This document shows, one piece after another, positions 25,046 to 36,560 of a stretch of 64,000 nt of DNA. The stretch's first letter is position 1, and every line of letters begins with the position of its first letter. Made by a program: the position numbers and the translations under genes. The notes under the pieces are model-generated. The model did no database searches and was not told the DNA's origin. It saw only the letters and a program-made list of their open reading frames with translations. Source of the stretch: Dermatemys mawii (Eukaryota; Chordata; Testudines; Dermatemydidae); assembly GCA_007922305.1 (NCBI GenBank), contig ML677334.1:58349967-58413966 (forward strand), in the 5' to 3' direction.

Positions 25046-25720
25046 CTGGAAAAACAAATAAAGGAAAGGGAATGACATATATCCATATGTACAATACTAT
25101 TTATAAAAACAAAATATTTGATAAAGCAACTTTTCAATACAAGTAAACAGACTAAATTAATAATAAATAATAAAGCATATATTCATAAATTTAGTGAACG
25201 TGATTTCATAGAATAATTTCATATGCATCTTCAATTTACTAATTTCAGGAACTCTTAAAACATTCTAATACATTTTTTCACTTGCAGTGATGCTTTTACT
25301 GACATGTGCCTTCATACACAAATTAAAAGGTAAAAGTATAATGGGCCTCTTCTAATTGTTCATTGATATGGAGAATGAACTGTATACAACAAGTGTGTTT
25401 GAATGAAAATATAGAGAAGGAAGATTTGGACTGCAAAATGTATAGTTTCAAATCTGGCAAAATCTATAGATATGAAAATGAGGATGTAAAAATGAACCCA
25501 GTTCTAAAGTATAGAAATAAATGATCAAATATAAACACAGACATTACAGTCTAAATGGTACAGAAAAGGATAACACTGAGGTTACTGAATAATATGTTTA
25601 TGTCTTGTGGAATTTTAAAACATTTTTTTGTCTGTATTTGCAGCATAGGGATATGGGGCCTCATCTCAATCCCACGAGATCAGACCCATGGAGCATAAAT
25701 TGCACAGGGCTGGGTTATAT

Positions 25721-25942
25721 CAGGGGTTCTCAAACTGGGGTTCAGGACTTCTAAGTAGGTCACGATGTTATTACATGGGGGGTTGTGAGCTGTTAGCCTC
25801 CACCCCAAACCCCGCTTTGCATCCAGCATTTATAATGGTTTTAAATATATTAAAAAGTGTTTTTAATTTATAAGGGGGGGGGTCACACTCGGAGGCTTGC
25901 TATTTGAAAGGAGTTACCAATACAAAAGTTTGAGAACCACTA
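25721..25942. mobile_element. hAT-type MITE (CAGGGGTTCTCAAACT)
   Basis: Left end CAGGGGTTCTCAAACTGG, right end AAGTTTGAGAACCACTA. Flanking octamers GGTTATAT (25713-25720) and GATTATAT (25943-25950) match at seven of eight positions. Contains a G-run at 25874-25882. No coding potential. Confidence 0.85.
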
Positions 25943-26039
25943 GATTATATGAAGCACCTGAACTTCGTATATCCCTAATTTTGGGGACCCAGTTAGTGTC
26001 TTGCATAATCTGAGTTTTCTCTCTTTTTTAAGATTTTTT

Positions 26040-27600
26040 TAAAATTATTTTTAATAAAAAAATTAATAAAAATACAAAAAGGTAAATGACTTACAGCTTT
26101 TACGTTAACTAATATTGAACATTATACAGGCTATTCAATATAATTAACAATTATGCAACTTTACAACTTGTCAAAGCTAGGAGACCAGACAATACACAAT
26201 CAGACAATATTACATAGGCATAACATGTTACAGTGGGGGTAACAATAATAAAAAAACACAAATGGGAAAAAGAGAAGCTGGGTATGGGGGAAGTGACAGG
26301 CATTGAGAGGGGAAAAGATGAGAGTCAGGTGGAATGGAAGTCTGGAATTATTTAAGCTATCTCAACATTCTTTATCCAAATATATCAAGAAATGGGGTCC
26401 AAATGTCTTCAAAATCATATAACCGCTCTCTACGTCAAAAACCTATTCTTTCTTTTGCTGCTAACTCAGACAGATCTGAATATCACTGCTCTATTCTGTG
26501 CATAACCCTACTCCTCCATTTTTTTAAATTCATGCACTTGATAATCATTGTGGCCCTCAAGAACCGAAGTCTTTGTGGTGGAGGTAAATCCAGCGTAGTA
26601 GGTATAAAACCTAGGAAATAACTTTCAGCTCAGGTTTGATTGCTGAGGCCAAGCCCTTTCTCACTCATGTGCATAATTTTTTCCATCGCTGCCTGACTGA
26701 TGGACAATCCCAGAGCGTATGCATCAGGGTTCCTCCTTCTTTATTACAGCACCAAACAATATCAAAGGACAAGGCCTCTCCATCTTTCACAACTTCTGTG
26801 GCTCCTAAAACACTCTGAATAGAATCTTTTACTGTATCAGGCATGGCCTGAAATCCAGAGAAACATTTTTAAGATTCCATAATATGTGCTACCATTGGTG
26901 GCCTTTTAAGGGCTGTGATATAGCCCTTACCCACACTTTTACAAAGAACTCCAGACTAATGGAGTTCCTTTTCATTAGTAAAGCATACATAATGGACACA
27001 GGACTGGGGAATTTATGAAGAATTTCCAAGCTCCCCAATAGCTCTGGGGCCTCTACCAGTCACAGGGTCTCTGGATCAAACTGGTATGTTAACAATGTTT
27101 TACCTGTAAGTACTGCCACTCTGCTAAAATATTGTTGCTTTAGTGTTAGAAAAGAGAGAAAGTCCTCATCCTTGACTAACTGGAAAATCCATATGATGCC
27201 CTTGCTCAGCCAGTTTTTCCAAAGTACATGTTTTTTATCCAATTTGCAAGTCTCTGTTACCCCAGAAAGGTGTTTTTGCATGATGGCAAGGCTGAAACTG
27301 GTACCTCTTAACTAGGATATCACAGATCCTTCACACAGCCACCACTATAGGCACTTTATTTTTCTCCATTAGAAAAAAAGAGGAACCAAGCAGACCAGCA
27401 GGAGGAACTGGATGCATTAATACCTATTCAATTTCCACTCATGTGGTCACAAGGGTGTTAGCATGTTGGAACCAATTTTCTATCTGTGATGTCATAAAAA
27501 TATAACATTAATTTTGTGAGTCTGGGAGCCCAACACTCCCACACTTGGCTTAGGAAGCTGGAGTTTTTCAAGTAATTGTAACTTTCTTCTTTAAAAACAC
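26040..27600 (-). pseudogene. Tx1/L1-type LINE, 3' part of ORF2 and tail
   Basis: The minus strand gives, with stops and shifts, WKNWLSKGIIWIFQLVKDE and FLTLKQQYF (27060-27281), then GTLMHTLWDCPSVRQRWK (about 26660-26720) and a final Lys/Arg-rich part. This order and the Thr/His-Cys-Pro signature match the C-terminal segment after the reverse transcriptase in L1/Tx1 LINEs. An A-rich 3' region follows at 26030-26080. Dead copy inside Rab intron 4, same strand as the Rab gene. Confidence 0.75.
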
Positions 27601-28522
27601 AATTTTTTAGCATTTTCTACCAGGGAACAACCCTTCAACATATAAACCAGTTACAGAACCATAGTTTTTCTTTAAAATCATAACTATTTATGGTCCTCTT
27701 CTATAACCATGCTCCTAAGTTTTAGGATACAAGTGCTAGGGTCCCTGCAGGCTCCCATCCATTGCCATCACCTGCAGCAAAGCCAGTGCCTACTTCAAGC
27801 TGCCAGAGCAGCCTCTCCCCGAAGGGAGGTATAGCTCATAGAAGAAGAGGAGCAGCAGACAGTTGGTCCAGGGAGGGCAGAAGAAGAGAGAATCTAACTT
27901 CCTTCCACCTCAACAGCAGGAAGTCCTTCAGGGAGAGAAGAAATAAAATGTAATAAAGAGGAAAGGATCATAGGTCCTCAAACTAGAAGCAAAAGCCCCA
28001 CTTGGAGGTAGGAAAAGGATGAAGCAATGAAGAGGAGAGGGAGAAAGGAATCATTACAGGGAAGAACTTCAGACGAATGAGAAAAAAATGTGAAGAACCA
28101 CGGTGGAACAACAGAATACAAAAAGATACAAGATACAAGATGTCAAGATTAAATTGTATGACATAATGTCATCTTCCAACCAGTAGAAGTGAGAGAATTA
28201 CAAAATCAAATGGTTTTATAAGAAATTCTCTGAATTAAATTGTTTTCTTCTACTATAAAATGGGATAATGGGTCCAGAATTTTGAGGTACAGAGAATTTT
28301 GCAGGATCCATAAATCCTCCCTGCAGGATTCTGCAAAGGAATAATTATTGTGGCTTGCAGCTCTGAGTGTAGTTTGAAATAGATGAATCTAAATCACTCA
28401 TTGGCAGAGTTGGTATTCTAAGAGTTTTTTCATTAATATACACTTTTAAAAATTGAACAGTGTTAGCTATTTCCTTGTTTATGGAAACTTTTACTAACCG
28501 ACTCATTCAGGATTCTCTAGAG

Positions 28523-28831
28523 CAGGGGTCGGCAACCTTTCAGAAGTGGTGTGCCGAGTCTTCATTTATTTACTCTAATTTAAGGTTCTGGGTACCAGTA
28601 ATACATTTTAACGTTTTTAGAAGGTTTCTTTCTATAAGTCAATAATATATAACAATAATTTAGTTGTATATGTAAAGTAAAGTTTTTAAAATGTTTAAGA
28701 AGCTTCATTTTAAATTAAATTAAAATGCAGAGCCCCCCGGACTGGTGGCCAAGACCCAGGCAGTGTGAGTGCCACTGAAAATCAGCTCATGTGCCGCCTT
28801 TGGCACACATGCCATAGGTTGCCTACCCCTG
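28523..28831. mobile_element. hAT-type MITE with perfect 8-bp target duplication
   Basis: Ends CAGGGGTCGGCAACC...GGTTGCCTACCCCTG. Flanked on both sides by the identical octamer CTCTAGAG (28515-28522 and 28832-28839). 309 bp, AT-rich centre, no transposase. The 8-bp duplication with CAGGGG ends is diagnostic of the hAT superfamily (Charlie-like). The octamer fits the TCTAGA preference known for hAT insertions. Confidence 0.92.
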
Positions 28832-30044
28832 CTCTAGAGCTTTGAAATCACATTAGAAAAAGAAACACTTAGTACAAGTAAAGAATGCTTCAAAACACAG
28901 GAGAAATCTAGGGAGCAGACTGGCTGGTGAAGAGGTAATGATTTGTTCCAAAAAATTTTTTTAAAAAGAAATATATGGTTGCATGGTTAAGAACACAGAA
29001 GTTACAAAAATACCATATTTAACAGTCCATGAAACCTTAACACTATCCCCTTATGCACAGATATTATAATAGACTCCTGTTACATGATAACTTTATTTAA
29101 AAATGGTATGTAAATACACACAGAGAACATCTTGTACTACTCTGTGCAGGCTAGACAAAGTCCATGAAAATCTTCAAATTCAAGGTGATCATAATGAATG
29201 AGGGAACTGTGGACTTTAAAAGACACAGCTTGCAATACTGTTCACAGTGGGTCATTATTATTTTTTATTATTATTATTACTTTAGAATTTCATAATCTGA
29301 AAAATTTGGTTACATGCTAACAAAACACCCTGTCTCTAATAAGGTGCTCACCCTGCCTGACGAAGTGTCCACCTTCTGAATGAGATAAAGGCTGATTACA
29401 AACCTTATACATGCATACAATTTTCAGCAGCAGAAGCCAGTGTATGCTGAAGAGTTATAGCCACAATATCAGGTTGTGTGCCCCTCCCTGATCTCCCAGT
29501 GGGTTCTGAGAGAGAATAATTTGTTATGGCTCTTTAAAGGTACAGCATATGTCTCCCTAGGTGTCCTCCCCACCACACACAGAAACACAGCTGCACTATT
29601 CTCACTCCCTCTCTAGGAAGTTGCACCCAGAGGTTATAAGAGAAATGATTATGCAATCTTAACTACATGCAAGGACTTGTGTACTTTGAAGCACAGCCCC
29701 TTGGTTTCTGAGGCACACTAGTACATCAATATGGAAATTTTGAGGCAACTCCATTTAAATTAAAAAATACCTGTTTTATCTAAATGTGAAAGCAAATAAA
29801 GCAATCCGTACAACTGTCCCTGCATTATTAATATTGATATTCATTACATTTTACACAGTTCTGACATTTTCAGTTTTCCATGGGCTTTCAAATTTGTATG
29901 ATGGCACACTGAAGATATGGTTAGGGAGACACTGCAGGTATTGGCACTTGGAGATTTTGGTATCTAAGAACAAAGCCAGTTAAAAAAAAATGCAATTCTA
30001 TTTTATGAAAATTTGCTTAAAAACCTTCAAAATTTTCATGTTTG

Positions 30045-30310
30045 AAATTTTTCTCAGAATCTGTTCAGTTTTTTGATGAAAGAAAAACTTACATTGTTGT
30101 TTTTTCTCCCCACTGCAAAAGTAAGATGAAAATAAAAAATGGAAGAAAAAGATGAGAAAAATAAAATGCCTTCCCCAGTCTCATTTTTTGAAAACCCCAA
30201 ATGTTCTGTTTTTTCATTAAAAAAGCCCCAGAAATTCAACAAAATAAAAATTTTCCATGAAGATTCTCATTTTGGTCAAAAGGCCATATTTTTGTGAACC
30301 AGCTCTACCT
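30045..30310 (-). repeat. Old AT-rich inverted-repeat element (AGAGCTGGTTCAC)
   Basis: The minus strand begins AGAGCTGGTTCACAAAAATA and is dominated by GAAAATTTT and CATTTTTTGAAAA words, the pattern of a widespread sauropsid repeat. A related stretch may be at 21590-21680. Confidence 0.5.
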
Positions 30311-31098
30311 AAGAAGGCATGGAAGGTAATCTGGTAATGTGGGATAAGTACTTTACCTGGATGTGTCTGAGAAAATGCTCATCAGCAAAAGGGTTAATTA
30401 ACAGTGCTGAAATTCAAAACTCTCTGGCTATATCCTCAGCTAACATAAGTCTGCGTAGGTCCATGGACTTCAGTGGAGCTTTGTCGTGTTACACTACATG
30501 AGGACTTGGCCCATTTTCTTTATAATGCATTGTTAAAATCGATTGATATGAATAGAACTAGTACATGTCTTAGGGTTATTGCTGCAGGCTGTCTGCACAG
30601 TCAGGAAGACATTTCCATTCACATTTTCACAAAGGTGAGGACTAGAAATAACTTTAAAAACCGCAGAAAACTTAGATTTGGAAGCAAAAATTAAACATGC
30701 AGCAAATTCCATGGCCACAGAATAAACATGTTGTGGATTATAGCTGGCGTGCTATCTATTTATAAATTAGAACTTTCCTCAGTCCAACTTCCAAAAGTGC
30801 AAAGAACAATGGAACCCCAAATATAAGATAAAACTACAACAATAAAAAGAGAATTTAGTCCCACTGTGAAGAATGCCAAAGATAAGCTACGGTGAACAAA
30901 TGGAGGAAGACAGATGCAAGAGCATGAGCCCTCAATGGAAAAGACCCTGCTTCTTGCTCTCTCAAGACTGGGTCACAAAATTGATTGCTATGTAGGCAGC
31001 GCTGTATACTCAATGAGAGAGAGCAGCATATTAAGTGGCTGCCTGTGATATACGTAAACAGCAGCAGGGGGGGCCAGAGAGATTCCTTGGACTATAAC

Positions 31099-31804
31099 TA
31101 GGGCTCTACCAAATTCATGGTCAATTTCTTGCTCATAGTTTTAAAATCGTAAGTTTCATGGTTTCAGCTATTTAAGCCTGAAATTTCACAGTGTTATATC
31201 TGTAGGGGTCCTGACTGGGAGTTGTGGGAGGGTTACAAGTTTATTTTAGGGGGGGTTGCAGTACTGCTACACTTACTTCTGTACTGCTGCTGGCGGTGGT
31301 GCTACCCTCAGAGCAGGGCAACTGGAGAGTGGAGGCTGCTGTTCGGGAGCCCAGCTCTGAAGGCAGAGCCACCGCCAGCAGCAGCACAGAAGTTAGAATG
31401 ACATAGTATAGTATTGCCATCCTTACTTCTGCACTGATGCCTCCAGAGCTGGACCCTCAGTCAGCAACCGCCACTCTCTGGCTGCCCAGCTCTGAATGCA
31501 GCAGAGCAGAAGTAAGGGTGGCAATACCGTGGCACCCCTAAAATAATCTTGCAACCCTCCTGCAACTCCCTTTTAGGTCAGTAACCCCAAACTTGAGAAA
31601 CGCTGGTCTCCCCCATGAAATCTGTATAGTATAGGGTAAAAGGCACACCCTTCTTTTCATTCTAACCTTCAGCATTTTATTTCTTTGAAATAAAGGGCTA
31701 ATCTTTGCCCCAACCTTTTCACTGAAAACCAGATTTCATGGTGGGAGACGAGATTTCATGGTCCATGACGCATTTTTCATAGCCATGAATTTAGTAGGGA
31801 CCTA
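31099..31804. mobile_element. Composite inverted-repeat element, copy B
   Basis: Left end TAGGGCTCTACCAAATTCATGG; reverse complement of the right end TAGGTCCCTACTAAATTCATGG. Shares with 4793-5456 the outer blocks (CATGAAAAA, GAGATTTCATGGTCCATGA) and the inner ACTTCTG / CAGCTCTGAAGGCAGAGCC / GCAGAAGTAAGGGTGGCAATA blocks. The inner unit ends AACTTGAGAAACGCTG at about 31604. Confidence 0.72.
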
Positions 31805-31811
31805 CCTATAG

Positions 31812-32210
31812 CAGTGGGTCTCAACCTTTTCAGACTACCATACCCCTTTCAGGAGTCTAATTTGTCTTGTATATCCCCAAATTTCATCTCACTTAAAATC
31901 TACTTGTTTACAAAATCAAACAGAAAAATACAGTAAGTGTCACAAGCACACTGTTACTGAAAGTTTGCTTAATTTCTCATTTTTACCATATAAATTATAA
32001 TATAATTCAATTTGAATTCAAATATTGTACTTACATTTCAGAGTATAGTATATAGAGCAATATAAACAAGTTATTGTCTGTATGAAATTTTAGTTTGTAC
32101 TGACTTTGCAAGTGTTGTGTAGCCTGTTGTAAAACTAGGCATACATATGGATGAGTTGATGTGCCCCCTGAAAGACCTCGAAGTACCCAAATTAGCAGTC
32201 ACTGGGCCTG
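31812..32210. mobile_element. hAT-like element, left end only
   Basis: Begins CAGTGGGTCTCAACCTTTTC and continues with CCATACCCCTTTCAGGAGTC; AT-rich after that. No matching right end found. A short relative is at 16687-16745 (CTCTCAACATTTCCAGACTA). Starts eight bases after the composite element 31099-31804. Confidence 0.6.
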
Positions 32211-32796
32211 TTTTTCCTCTCACTGATTGATACTAAGTGATATTTTTAAGGAAGTGATATGTTTAGAAGAATTTCATAGACTCAAAGGGGTACAACAGAA
32301 TAACACAACTCCAGACTTTCTGTTGCTTGTGGTCTTGTGAACAAGACAATGAAAATCATGCTTTGAAGACAGCAATGCTAGAGTCATAGATACTGTTGTG
32401 GAAGATTACTGATAGATCGTGTTTTAGAAAAATGAGGAGGAATGAAATAAGTATTGTATTTTAACATCCCACTTAAAAACAATAACCTGAAAATGCAGAC
32501 TCCAAAATATTTTTAAAGTTTAACTCTGAAATAAAAGAGTTTTCAAGTGTTATTCTAGAAAGTATACAATAAAAATGTTTTAAAGTTAAACTTTTATAAT
32601 AATAAGTGTTCTAAAGACAGCAACTGGTAAAGTTATTTGCCATACTCTGCTCATATATTAAACAAGTATTCTTTTGCAGCAATTCATAACAAAATATTTG
32701 GAACTCAGGAACATTTTAGTTTTTAAGGTCAGAGTTCACATTCAAATATCAAAATACTTTGCAGGCTAGGAGAAAACACCAGTGATCTATGCCTAC

Positions 32797-32886
32797 CTTT
32801 TCCCCTCTATGCTTTGGAATTACACGTTCTGTCTCCTTATCACACTTGTTACCCAACAGTACTATATCCACCTCGTCATCTGCTTT
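32797..32886 (-). CDS. Divergent Rab GTPase, coding exon 4
   Basis: 90 bp, 30 whole codons (residues 120-149), acceptor TTTTGTCATTAG and donor GTAGGCATAG. It carries beta-5 and the G4 guanine-specificity motif as VLLGNKCDKETERVIP, with NKCD at residues 132-135 intact. Phase 0 at both ends, so skipping it would keep frame but delete nucleotide specificity. A repeat fragment starts only 60 bases to its right (32947). Confidence 0.95.
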
Positions 32887-32946
32887 CTAATGACAAAAGA
32901 AGAGAAACAATATTAACATGTATCATGAAGTTTAAAAAAATAAAAT

Positions 32947-33023
32947 GCACACCCCTTTTTCATTCTAACCTTCAGCATTTTATTTCTTTGAAATAAAGGG
33001 CTAGTCTTTGCCCGGACCTTTTC
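32947..33023 (+). repeat. 77-bp fragment duplicated from the composite element
   Basis: Nearly identical to 31643-31722: both contain CATTCTAACCTTCAGCATTT then TATTTCTTTGAAATAAAGGG. One copy is inside the composite element B; this one lies alone next to Rab exon 4. Confidence 0.8.
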
Positions 33024-33456
33024 AAGGATAAAATAGAAATGCTACCTAGAGCTACAAGGATCCTGTTGACTAGGACAGGACATCATAATGTAGAGCAATA
33101 CAGAGCAGCAGAATGTGAGCATGTGATGGAGTAGAATATAATTTTCTGATCCTTTGAAAAGAAACAAGGTAAACAGCCTCCATCTTCTGATGAATACTTG
33201 ATGCTGATGGGAGGCAGGAAATTCTCCCAATTCCCAGACCAAGCCTCCTTAGAGGAATGTGATGCATGGGCTGGCACATTAGTTAGGTCTACCTTCTAGC
33301 ACTCATACTATGGAGCTGTCATATTGCCTTAGCTCTGGTGGTGAGACAAGAGGCACCTGGTACTCTTTCTGCTTTCCATTCTTGTACGTCAAAGGGTAGC
33401 ATTGCGCCCAAAATGTCCAACCTCACCATGACAGAAGTTAGATTATTCCAAAACCT

Positions 33457-33767
33457 TCTAACGGCAGGTCTACATTACCCGCTGGATCGGCAGGTAGAGA
33501 TCAATCTTTCGGGGATCGATTTATCGTGTCTACTCTAGACGCAATAAATCGATCCCTGAGCTCTCTCCCATTGACTCCGGTACTCCACTGCCACGAGAGG
33601 TGCAGGTGGAGTCGAGGCGGGAGCAGCAGCAGCAGACTCAGTGCTGTGAAGACGCCATGGTAAGTCAACCTAAATACGCTGACTTCAGCTATGCTATTCC
33701 CGTAGCTGAAGTTGCATATCTTAGGTCAATCCCCCCGCCCCTTCCCCCAGTGTAGACAAGGGCTAAG
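33457..33767. mobile_element. MITE with TCTACACTA-type inverted ends (copy 2)
   Basis: Starts TAACGGCAGGTCTACATTA and ends CAGTGTAGACAAGGGCTA. Shares with 1775-2068 the words CGCAATAAATCGATCCC, GTACTCCAC, GGAGTCGA, and the right-hand CTGACTTCAGCTATGC...TATCTTAGGTC block, so the two copies are clearly one family in the same orientation. The interior has a GCAGCAGCAGCAG tract. Confidence 0.78.
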
Positions 33768-34344
33768 AAAAGCAATTATAGTCTCATCCTCCTCTTACTG
33801 AGGTGAACAGCAAAACCTCATCAACCTCAAATGGAGCAAGATCAAGCCTACTATCCTTCGTCCACAGTCAGTTTTCCTGCTAATCCAGCAAAGTTACATA
33901 CTTTGATGCCTTATATTATCATTATTTTAGGCCATGCCATCACAACTGTGCATGTCTGAAACAGTGAAAAGGGAAGTGAGAAGTTCAGCTACAGAACCTG
34001 GAACTTGTTTTGAAATAAGTACCATTTATAGATATTTAAAACCACTTTTTGTGCCTTGATTGAAGAGAAATGATGGCTTCAGTCCAGCTCCTAGTGCACT
34101 GGCATCCACATCACAAAACACCACCACCACAACTGCAACTGAGTAAAATGCTTGTCAGTATCAAAAGAGGCCAGGAAATGAATGGGCATGGAGAATGAGT
34201 TGCCCTTTCACCTCTAGAGGTGGCCCAAGTAGGTCAAGGTTAGGGAAGTTTGCTTTGCTACAGCCAATACAATTAACATATATAGATAAACAGAAACACT
34301 TCAGTCTATTGTAGAACTATCACTCCTGAGACCTTCGACAAACT

Positions 34345-34620
34345 CTAAGGGCTAGTCTACACTAGAATCACTACAGCAGCTCAGCTGTACCAATGTAGCT
34401 GGGCTACTGTAGCGCTGCTAGTGCAGATGCTCTATGCTGATGGGAGAGTGCTCTCCCATTGGCATAATTACTTCACCTCCCTGAGCTCTCCTGCCGACAT
34501 AGCACTGTTCACAATGGTGCTTAGGGTGGTGGAATTTACATTGCTCAGAGGGGTGGTTTTTTCACACCTCTGTGTGACTTAAGTTACACCGACGTGAGCG
34601 CTAGTGTGTACAAGTCCTAA
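34345..34620. mobile_element. MITE with GGGCTAGTCTACACTAG ends
   Basis: Left TAAGGGCTAGTCTACACTAG; reverse complement of the right end TAGGACTTGTACACACTAG. Interior carries CTGTACCAATGTAGCTGGGC, CTCTCCCATTGGCATAATTA and GACTTAAGTTACACCGACG. 276 bp, no coding potential. Shares the terminal motif but not the interior with the other TCTACAC elements. Confidence 0.75.
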
Positions 34621-35236
34621 AAAGGCATATACAGCCAACCCCTTCCTCCAAAACAAACACACACACATACACCTTCAGAGAAATACCAAAAATAATCTTT
34701 ATTCATTAAAAGATCAGAGAATCATTATTTTTAGTCTACTTCACTTTTTACAACTAAGTTGCCTCATTTGAAAAGTATGGTATGAGGCACAATTATTTAT
34801 TACCAGGGCATACCATTTCATTTTTTTAATCCATTCTCATTTTAGAGTCAGCTAATCTCATTTCATAACTGCAGATGATGTTCAAGATAATGTTGTATTA
34901 AAATGAAATAAGCTCATCAAAAGAGTACAAAGTACAGATCTAAAATAATGAATCAATCTAATCTGGATTAATAGACCAAAATGCTGGCTGTTTCAGAATG
35001 CACTGGAGCTTTACTCATTAAGGTCAATGGTTCTCTTACATAAAATTACATACATCAGTCCCTAAAATAGGATATAGTAAACAGACAATTTAAACATCAC
35101 ATAATCAACTTATTTTATTTGAGATTTTATGTATCAAAAATGTTTTAATGAAATTTGACTTTACTTTGAAGTAAAAGGTCAAAGGAAATGTTAATACTTA
35201 TTGTGTAAAAATATGGTATTCATGATTTAAATGAAT

Positions 35237-35290
35237 CTGTACATACAAAAAGTATAAATATTTCTGTACATACAAAAAGTATAAATATTC
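35237..35290. repeat. 27-bp tandem duplication
   Basis: Two adjacent copies of CTGTACATACAAAAAGTATA plus AATATTT or AATATTC, differing only at the last base. Confidence 0.9.
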
Positions 35291-36039
35291 TTGCCATAGG
35301 AATGTTCTTTCAAAACAGCTTCAAATTGTAAATAACAACTAAAAAGGCTTAAGACAATGGCTCTTTCAGAAATCTATTATTTCTATGCTAAATTTAATAA
35401 TAAGTTTACATTTTTATAGACTCTTTCTACCCAGGACCTCAAAGTGCTTTGCAAGTATTATAGCTATTTATTGACGTCTGAAAAAGCTGATAGTCACTGG
35501 CCACACCTTCATTTTTGGAAACTACATAATAAATGTTAAGCTGAATTTCTACCTTCATTTTTTAAAAAAAGTTGGTTATGTAGAATTGTAGATGATAGTC
35601 TTGGAAATGAAAATCACTACGAATTGCTAAGGCTGAAATCCGACTCTGTAGCCAGATCCTTAGCTGGTGAATATCAGCATCAATGGTGCTATGCTGATTT
35701 ACACTTATAAAGAATATGGCCCTCTGATTTTTCCTAAACTTCAGGATATTCATGGCCTTTCCTACAGTTACCCAGGAATATCCGTTTGGACTGAAAAACC
35801 CATTGCCAGAAATCCTTAACTTTTGGGAAATGAGGTGGGTGGCAGGGAGGGAGGGAAAGGGACCCATAACTAGCTGCCGTGACTGTGCTTCTGCCAAAGT
35901 GACCACTGATGAAGCTAATGCACCCACAAGTAGGGAAGTGGTTTTTTGAATTCTGAAAGTTTTTTTGTTTTTGAACTATTACGTAACAGGAAAGCCTATT
36001 TGGTACACATAGTTTCAGTTTGCTAGCTGGCATGACTGC

Positions 36040-36560
36040 AGACAGATTCCACCAATGACCACATCACTTCTGGATATACTGGAATACAAGCTAACTCTGA
36101 AAACCTTGGTCTATCGATGAGCTTCATAAGGGTCCACCTGACAACCGTCATGGATTTCCAGGTTATTACGTCTTTGCCCACCTGACCACAACAAGATTTC
36201 TCAGAGGTAGGAGAAACCCCTGTACACCAGTCCAACCTACTTCAATATGGAACCTCAGCCTGGACCTTAAATGCCTCACGAGATAGCCAGAAGTTTGAAG
36301 GGTGATCTACTCATTGCTATATTTGTCAATGAAAATGGAATTCCTGATAGCCATCACGTCGGTATGACAGGTTGGAGAAATAGGGGCCCTGAAGTCATAC
36401 TCCCCTTTACAGGTGTTCTTTAAAGACAAAGTGATACTGTGGCTCCACCCCAAATTCTTACCTAAGGTTTTTTCAGAGTTCCATCTCAATCAGCCCATTC
36501 ACCTGGCTATCTTCCACACCAAACCGCATCCATATTGCCAAGAGGGTCATTCTTTTGGCG
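36040..36560 (+). pseudogene. DIRS-like tyrosine recombinase relic
   Basis: Plus-strand frames with stops read SLLDILEYKLTLKTLVYR, RVHLTTVMDFQ, then IAITS followed by a scrambled Arg box, VFFKDKVILWLHPKFLPK and VFSEFHLNQPIHL. The series resembles the tyrosine recombinase of DIRS retrotransposons as found in turtles and other vertebrates. Several frameshifts; the catalytic His/Arg/Tyr box is not preserved in view. No split direct repeats seen. Identification is by family memory. Confidence 0.65.

Larger units (their letters stand above)
25046..32796 (-). other. Rab intron 4
   Basis: 7.75 kb. Holds hAT elements at 25721-25942 and 28523-28831, a Tx1/L1-type LINE 3' part at 26040-27600, a repeat at 30045-30310, a second copy of the composite inverted-repeat element at 31099-31804 and a further hAT-like start at 31812. 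A GA-rich stretch from 27830 to 28100 has no recognisable coding content. Confidence 0.75.

Noticed and set aside
27762..28100. GA-rich region that could be read as a short Arg/Glu-rich protein
   Set aside because: Low-complexity purine-rich sequence without splice or start context.
34681..35560. AT-rich stretch checked for a conserved non-coding element
   Set aside because: Only a 27-bp tandem duplication is visible; conservation cannot be judged from one sequence.
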